Shown piece after piece: positions 6,918 through 9,899 of a stretch of 9,899 nucleotides of DNA. Origin of the DNA: Eubacterium sp. (GTDB lineage Bacteria; Bacillota; Clostridia; Lachnospirales; Lachnospiraceae); NCBI GenBank assembly GCA_022776205.1, contig JALFIK010000081.1, forward strand, positions 1-9,899, given 5' to 3'. The notes under the pieces were generated by a model that was not told where the DNA came from, ran no database searches, and saw only the letters and a program-made list of their open reading frames with translations. The position numbers were made by a program, and so were the translations under genes. Every line of letters starts with the position of its first letter. Position 1 is the first letter of the stretch.

Positions 6918-9069
6918 GAGAAAGGCAGACACGGGAGTCCGGCGTCTGCCCTTTTTTGTAACAGGGGAGGAACTGAAAAGAGCGGGCGGAGACCTTCGCT
7001 TTTTATGGATACTTTCTCTGGGACTCGTAATTTCCATGATGGTGGTCATTTTTCGGTTTTCTGCAGCGGATTCGATTCATTCTTCCGGATTGAGTGAGGG
7101 AATTTCTTATGAGATTATATGGAGAATTTGTGGTTTATTCCCGGAAAAGGTTTCTAAGGCAAAGATGATGAATCTCGCCGGACTGATTGAAACTCCTGTT
7201 CGGAAAGGTGCTCATTTTACGGAATATGCCATGCTCTCTGTCTGCGTAAATTATTATTTGTGGAATTGTTTCCTCCTTAAGACAGGGCATACAGGAAAGA
7301 GAGGAAAAGAACAGAAAAATTGTTTTCGAAAATGGAAGGGATTTCTTCTTTGGGCAGAAGTCTTTTGTGTCTTTTATGCCTGTACCGATGAATTTCATCA
7401 GCATTTTGTGCCTGGCAGGAGCTGCCGTTTCTTCGATGTGTGCGTGGATAGTGCGGGAGCCCTGGCAGGCGGCCTGGTGTTCTGGCTAATTATGGGGCGA
7501 AAGAGAAGAAAAACGATCACTTTTTCCTGCCTTGACGATTTTTTACAAAAAGGTTACAATGAAGAAAAGAACAAAAGATGCAGGAACCATGGGAAGGGAG
7601 AGATGGATATGAAGTGCAGCCAGTTGCTTAAAGATTTAGAATATACCTGTTTGCAGGGAAGTGTAGATACCGTTGTGAAAGCCGTTGTGAATGACTCGAG
7701 AAAGATTACCGAAGGATGTCTTTTTTTATGTATCCGGGGAGCGTCTTTTGACGGGCATAAGTTTGCAAAAGATGCGGCAGAGGAAGGAGCCGCTGTTCTA
7801 ATTGTGGAAGAGCCGGTAGAGGTTTCGGAAGATGTGACGGTGATTCAGGTTGAGGATACCCGTTACGCCATGGCTCTGATTTCTGCTGCCTGGTTCGGAT
7901 ACCCTGCAAGAGAACTTACGACGATTGCAGTGACCGGAACAAAGGGAAAGACAACGACAACTTATATGATAAAGGCACTGTTAGAGGAAGCCGGCCACAA
8001 AGTCGGTGTGATCGGAACCATTGAGGTTGTGATTGGTGACAAGCATATTCCGGTAAATAATACAACACCGGAATCTTATGATATCCACAGTTATTTTCGT
8101 CAGATGGCAGAAGAGGATTGTGATGTGGTCGTAATGGAGGCGTCTTCCCAGGGATTTAAGCTGGATCGGACAGCTGGTATCGAATTTGACTACGGACTGT
8201 TTACGAATCTTTCACCGGACCATATCGGCCCGAATGAGCACAAGGATTTCGAGGAATATCTTTCCTGTAAGGCGAAATTATTCAGTCAGTCCCGCTATGG
8301 ATTTGCCAATCTGGATGATGAACATTTCACCGAGATTACGAAGCATGCCACATGCCCGATTGAGACCTTTGGCCTCGATCCGAAGGCAGATCTTGTTGCC
8401 TCTGACGTGGAATTGACAAGGGACCGGGATTTCCTTGGTGTGGACTTTACTCTTTCCGGAACATATGAGGGACGCATTTCCTGTGGGGTACCCGGTACAT
8501 TCAATGTGCATAATGCACTCGGAGCAATCTGTGTGGCCGGTCACATGGGAGTGACCGTGGAACAGATGAATAAGGCACTGAGACATTTTACCGTAAAGGG
8601 CAGGGTACAGATTATCCCTACAGGATACGACTACACGCTGATTGTTGATTATGCACATAATGCCGTGGCACTGGAGAGTATTTTGAAGACGCTGCGTGCC
8701 TATAATCCTCCGAGACTGATCAGCCTTTTCGGCTGTGGAGGAAACCGGTCGAAACTGCGACGTTATGAGATGGGAGAGGTATCCGGAAAGATGGCGGATT
8801 TTACGATCATAACTTCCGATAATCCTCGTTTTGAAGAGCCGCAGGCGATTATTGATGATATTCTTGTCGGCATGAAGAAGACCGATGGGAAATATACGAC
8901 CATTATTGACCGCCACGAGGCCATTTCCTATGCGATGCATCACGCAAATCCGGGAGACATCGTCGTTCTTGCCGGAAAAGGGCATGAAACGTATCAGGAA
9001 ATTAAAGGAAAGAAATATCATATGAGTGAAGAGGAAATTGTTCAGGACGTTTTAGACGGCAAATATTAA
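6907..9069 (+). CDS. In-frame VanZ-like domain plus MurE open reading frame
   Basis: One uninterrupted frame of about 720 codons from ATG 6907 (728 from GTG 6883). Residues 1-200 are VanZ-like: a membrane segment near 32-49, FSAADS, RKGAHFTEYAML (99-110), another hydrophobic stretch near 148-158, then the signature YACTDEFHQHFVPGR (157-171) and DVCVDSAGALAGG in a last hydrophobic segment (177-195). VanZ proteins are membrane proteins; some confer low teicoplanin resistance, but most have no known role. A basic linker (about 197-234) leads directly into complete MurE. No good ribosome binding site precedes 6907, and the first 17 codons overlap the rpoZ terminator, so the true start is unsure. 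Either a real fusion protein is made, or VanZ has lost its stop codon and the two products mostly arise separately; the promoter at 7532 favours separate MurE production. Confidence 0.6.
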   Translation: MQNRRKADTGVRRLPFFVTGEELKRAGGDLRFLWILSLGLVISMMVVIFRFSAADSIHSSGLSEGISYEIIWRICGLFPEKVSKAKMMNLAGLIETPVRKGAHFTEYAMLSVCVNYYLWNCFLLKTGHTGKRGKEQKNCFRKWKGFLLWAEVFCVFYACTDEFHQHFVPGRSCRFFDVCVDSAGALAGGLVFWLIMGRKRRKTITFSCLDDFLQKGYNEEKNKRCRNHGKGEMDMKCSQLLKDLEYTCLQGSVDTVVKAVVNDSRKITEGCLFLCIRGASFDGHKFAKDAAEEGAAVLIVEEPVEVSEDVTVIQVEDTRYAMALISAAWFGYPARELTTIAVTGTKGKTTTTYMIKALLEEAGHKVGVIGTIEVVIGDKHIPVNNTTPESYDIHSYFRQMAEEDCDVVVMEASSQGFKLDRTAGIEFDYGLFTNLSPDHIGPNEHKDFEEYLSCKAKLFSQSRYGFANLDDEHFTEITKHATCPIETFGLDPKADLVASDVELTRDRDFLGVDFTLSGTYEGRISCGVPGTFNVHNALGAICVAGHMGVTVEQMNKALRHFTVKGRVQIIPTGYDYTLIVDYAHNAVALESILKTLRAYNPPRLISLFGCGGNRSKLRRYEMGEVSGKMADFTIITSDNPRFEEPQAIIDDILVGMKKTDGKYTTIIDRHEAISYAMHHANPGDIVVLAGKGHETYQEIKGKKYHMSEEEIVQDVLDGKY
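6924..6957 (+). terminator. Intrinsic terminator after rpoZ
   Basis: GGCAGAC (6924-6930) pairs perfectly with GTCTGCC (6944-6950). An inner CGG/CCG stem (6932-6934 with 6939-6941) closes a GAGT loop. Six T residues (6952-6957) follow after one C. This is a classic rho-independent terminator 6 nt after the rpoZ stop. It also lies within the first codons of the VanZ-MurE reading frame. Confidence 0.85.
6964..6970 (+). promoter_or_regulatory. Shine-Dalgarno-like GGGGAGG without a standard start codon in reach
   Basis: GGGGAGG lies just after the rpoZ terminator and would be an excellent ribosome binding site for VanZ. No ATG, GTG or TTG in the VanZ frame follows at 5-12 nt; only a CTG at 6973 is near, with 2 nt spacing. 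It may be chance, a CTG start, or a trace of a mutated start. Confidence 0.3.
7532..7560 (+). promoter_or_regulatory. Sigma-70/SigA-type promoter for murE (and priA) inside the VanZ-MurE frame
   Basis: TTGACG (7532-7537) and TACAAT (7555-7560) are separated by exactly 17 nt, with a T-rich then A-rich spacer. Transcription would start near 7567, about 40 nt before the murE ATG. The site falls in the linker codons between the VanZ and MurE domains, which is where a separate murE gene would need its promoter. Confidence 0.8.
7609..9069 (+). CDS. murE: UDP-MurNAc-tripeptide synthetase, meso-diaminopimelate-adding (MurE)
   Basis: A full-length 486-residue Mur ligase when read from ATG 7609. It adds meso-diaminopimelate to UDP-MurNAc-L-Ala-D-Glu with ATP, a cytosolic step of peptidoglycan synthesis. 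The N-terminal UDP-binding domain contains NDSRKITEGCLFLCIRG. The ATP loop VTGTKGKTTTT is at 108-118, then NNTTPES (150-156), MEASSQG and FTNLSPDHIG. Lys221 in LSCKAKLF is the expected carbamylated lysine. The C-terminal domain has VDYAHN, GCGGNR and DNPRFEEP; DNPR (404-407) is the motif for diaminopimelate rather than lysine. GKGHETYQ follows at 457-464. AGGGAG (7595-7600) is 8 nt before ATG 7609 but only 2 nt before an in-frame ATG at 7603, hence the start chosen. The frame is open upstream into the VanZ domain. Most likely transcribed with priA. Confidence 0.93.
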   Translation: MKCSQLLKDLEYTCLQGSVDTVVKAVVNDSRKITEGCLFLCIRGASFDGHKFAKDAAEEGAAVLIVEEPVEVSEDVTVIQVEDTRYAMALISAAWFGYPARELTTIAVTGTKGKTTTTYMIKALLEEAGHKVGVIGTIEVVIGDKHIPVNNTTPESYDIHSYFRQMAEEDCDVVVMEASSQGFKLDRTAGIEFDYGLFTNLSPDHIGPNEHKDFEEYLSCKAKLFSQSRYGFANLDDEHFTEITKHATCPIETFGLDPKADLVASDVELTRDRDFLGVDFTLSGTYEGRISCGVPGTFNVHNALGAICVAGHMGVTVEQMNKALRHFTVKGRVQIIPTGYDYTLIVDYAHNAVALESILKTLRAYNPPRLISLFGCGGNRSKLRRYEMGEVSGKMADFTIITSDNPRFEEPQAIIDDILVGMKKTDGKYTTIIDRHEAISYAMHHANPGDIVVLAGKGHETYQEIKGKKYHMSEEEIVQDVLDGKY

Positions 9070-9084
9070 TGGTAAGGAAGGATT

Positions 9085-9899
9085 ATGGGAGAGGGAAAGG
9101 AAAGATATGCAGATATTATTATAGACATTTCCCATGAGGCACTCGACCGGGTATTCCAGTACAGGGTGCCTCTTTCCTTGTGGGAAGAAATAAAGCCGGG
9201 GGTTTGCGTGATTGTCCCTTTCGGAAAAGGAAACAGAGAGAGGGAAGGCTATGTGGTTGCCCTTTCAGAAGAGACAGACTATGATGAAAATAAGATCAAG
9301 GAAATTCTCCGTGTCAGTGAGGAAAGTGTTACGGTGGAATCCCACCTGATCCGGGTGGCTGCGTTTTTAAAAGAACACTATGGTTCCACAATGATTCAGG
9401 CATTAAAGACGGTAATGCCGGTAAAGAAAAGGGTGAAAAACAGGGAAGAGCGAACAGTGATACTTCAGCTTGACCGGGAACAGGCCGAAAAACTTCTTAG
9501 AGAGTGGGAAAGAAAAAATTACAGGGCAAGAGTGAGGCTTTTGTCTCTCCTGCTGGAAAAAGGAAGCGTATCCGGGACCGAGGCGGCCAAAGAGAGCGGT
9601 CTTCCTCTCAAAGAAATTAAAAAACTGGAATCGCAGGGCATCGTGGCCCTGAAGACAGAAATTTCTTATCGCAATCCTTTTCCAAAACGGGTCACCACAG
9701 AAAAAGGATGGCCTCTTAACGAGGAACAGGAAAAGGCAGTGGATCATTTCCGGAAAGATTATAAGACGGGGAAACGGGGGACCTATCTGTTATACGGGAT
9801 TACCGGAAGTGGAAAGACAGAAGTGTATCTTGCCATGATTGAAGAGATGATCCGGATGAAAAAACAGTCCATTGTACTGATTCCGGAAATTTCCCTCAC
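9085..9899 (+). CDS. priA: Primosomal protein N' (replication restart helicase PriA), N-terminal part (3' truncated)
   Basis: The frame is open from ATG 9085 to the window end, giving 271 codons. PriA is a superfamily 2 DNA helicase that reloads the replisome at stalled forks. The N-terminal 3'-OH-binding domain shows ADIIIDISHEALDRVFQYRV and GVCVIVPFGKGNREREGYVV. A winged-helix region follows around 145-190. The helicase core begins with LNEEQEKAV (211-219), then the Walker A segment YGITGSGKTEVY (237-248) and LIPEIS at the edge of the window. The DEAH box, zinc-binding cysteines and C-terminal domain lie beyond the window. AAGGAAGG (9074-9081) precedes the ATG, and murE ends 15 nt upstream, so the two are probably one transcript. 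Placement downstream of the gmk-rpoZ block is usual in Firmicutes. Confidence 0.95.
   Translation, partial: MGEGKERYADIIIDISHEALDRVFQYRVPLSLWEEIKPGVCVIVPFGKGNREREGYVVALSEETDYDENKIKEILRVSEESVTVESHLIRVAAFLKEHYGSTMIQALKTVMPVKKRVKNREERTVILQLDREQAEKLLREWERKNYRARVRLLSLLLEKGSVSGTEAAKESGLPLKEIKKLESQGIVALKTEISYRNPFPKRVTTEKGWPLNEEQEKAVDHFRKDYKTGKRGTYLLYGITGSGKTEVYLAMIEEMIRMKKQSIVLIPEISL

Noticed and set aside
7578..7631. 17-codon upstream frame overlapping the murE start
   Set aside because: It has no Shine-Dalgarno site and overlaps murE out of frame; nothing suggests translation.
8278..9021. 247-codon open frame on the minus strand opposite murE
   Set aside because: It lies entirely within strongly supported murE codons, shows no recognisable domain and is Cys/His/Arg-rich as shadow frames often are; no ribosome binding site was evident.
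1..9899. Mobile element, CRISPR, phage or defence system
   Set aside because: No repeats, transposase, integrase, nuclease-toxin pair or array was found; every gene belongs to a known housekeeping or broadly conserved family.

Overview
The window is a stretch of ordinary chromosome from a Gram-positive Firmicute, most likely a Clostridia/Lachnospiraceae-type anaerobe. The reasons are: moderate GC with purine-rich Shine-Dalgarno sites; RecU (the Firmicute Holliday-junction resolvase) instead of a visible RuvC; a RemA (DUF370) gene beside gmk; a MurE with the meso-diaminopimelate DNPR motif; and the order yicC-remA-gmk-rpoZ ... priA, which matches the Bacillus subtilis yloC-remA-gmk-rpoZ-coaBC-priA block. 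The family-level placement is inference; no rRNA or tRNA is present to test it. All genes are on the + strand.

Region 1 (1-4637) is a tightly packed operon: the 3' end of an RsuA-type 16S rRNA pseudouridine synthase, a YgiQ-family radical SAM protein, a short-chain dehydrogenase, an S4-domain RluA-family pseudouridine synthase and RecU. Gaps are 2-12 nt or small overlaps. The theme is RNA modification plus one oxidoreductase and one recombination nuclease.

Region 2 (4638-6957) starts with a near-consensus promoter (TTGACG-17-TATAAT) directly after the recU stop. A leader of about 70 nt carries a small hairpin with a T-run. Then come yicC (endoribonuclease family), remA (DNA-binding regulator), gmk (guanylate kinase) and rpoZ (RNA polymerase omega), closed by a strong intrinsic terminator.

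Region 3 (6883-9899) is the odd part. One uninterrupted reading frame runs from the end of rpoZ to 9069. It encodes a VanZ-like membrane domain and then, without a stop codon, a complete MurE peptidoglycan ligase. A second near-consensus promoter (TTGACG-17-TACAAT), a Shine-Dalgarno site and ATG codons lie in the linker just before the MurE part, so MurE can almost certainly also be made alone. The rpoZ terminator lies inside the first VanZ codons, so the true VanZ start is unclear. Fifteen nt after murE begins priA (primosomal helicase), which runs off the window; only its first 271 codons are seen.

No mobile element, CRISPR array, tRNA, rRNA or phage feature was found, and no intergenic stretch exceeds about 105 nt. 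I see no convincing novel multi-gene system; the VanZ-MurE frame is the main thing to follow up.
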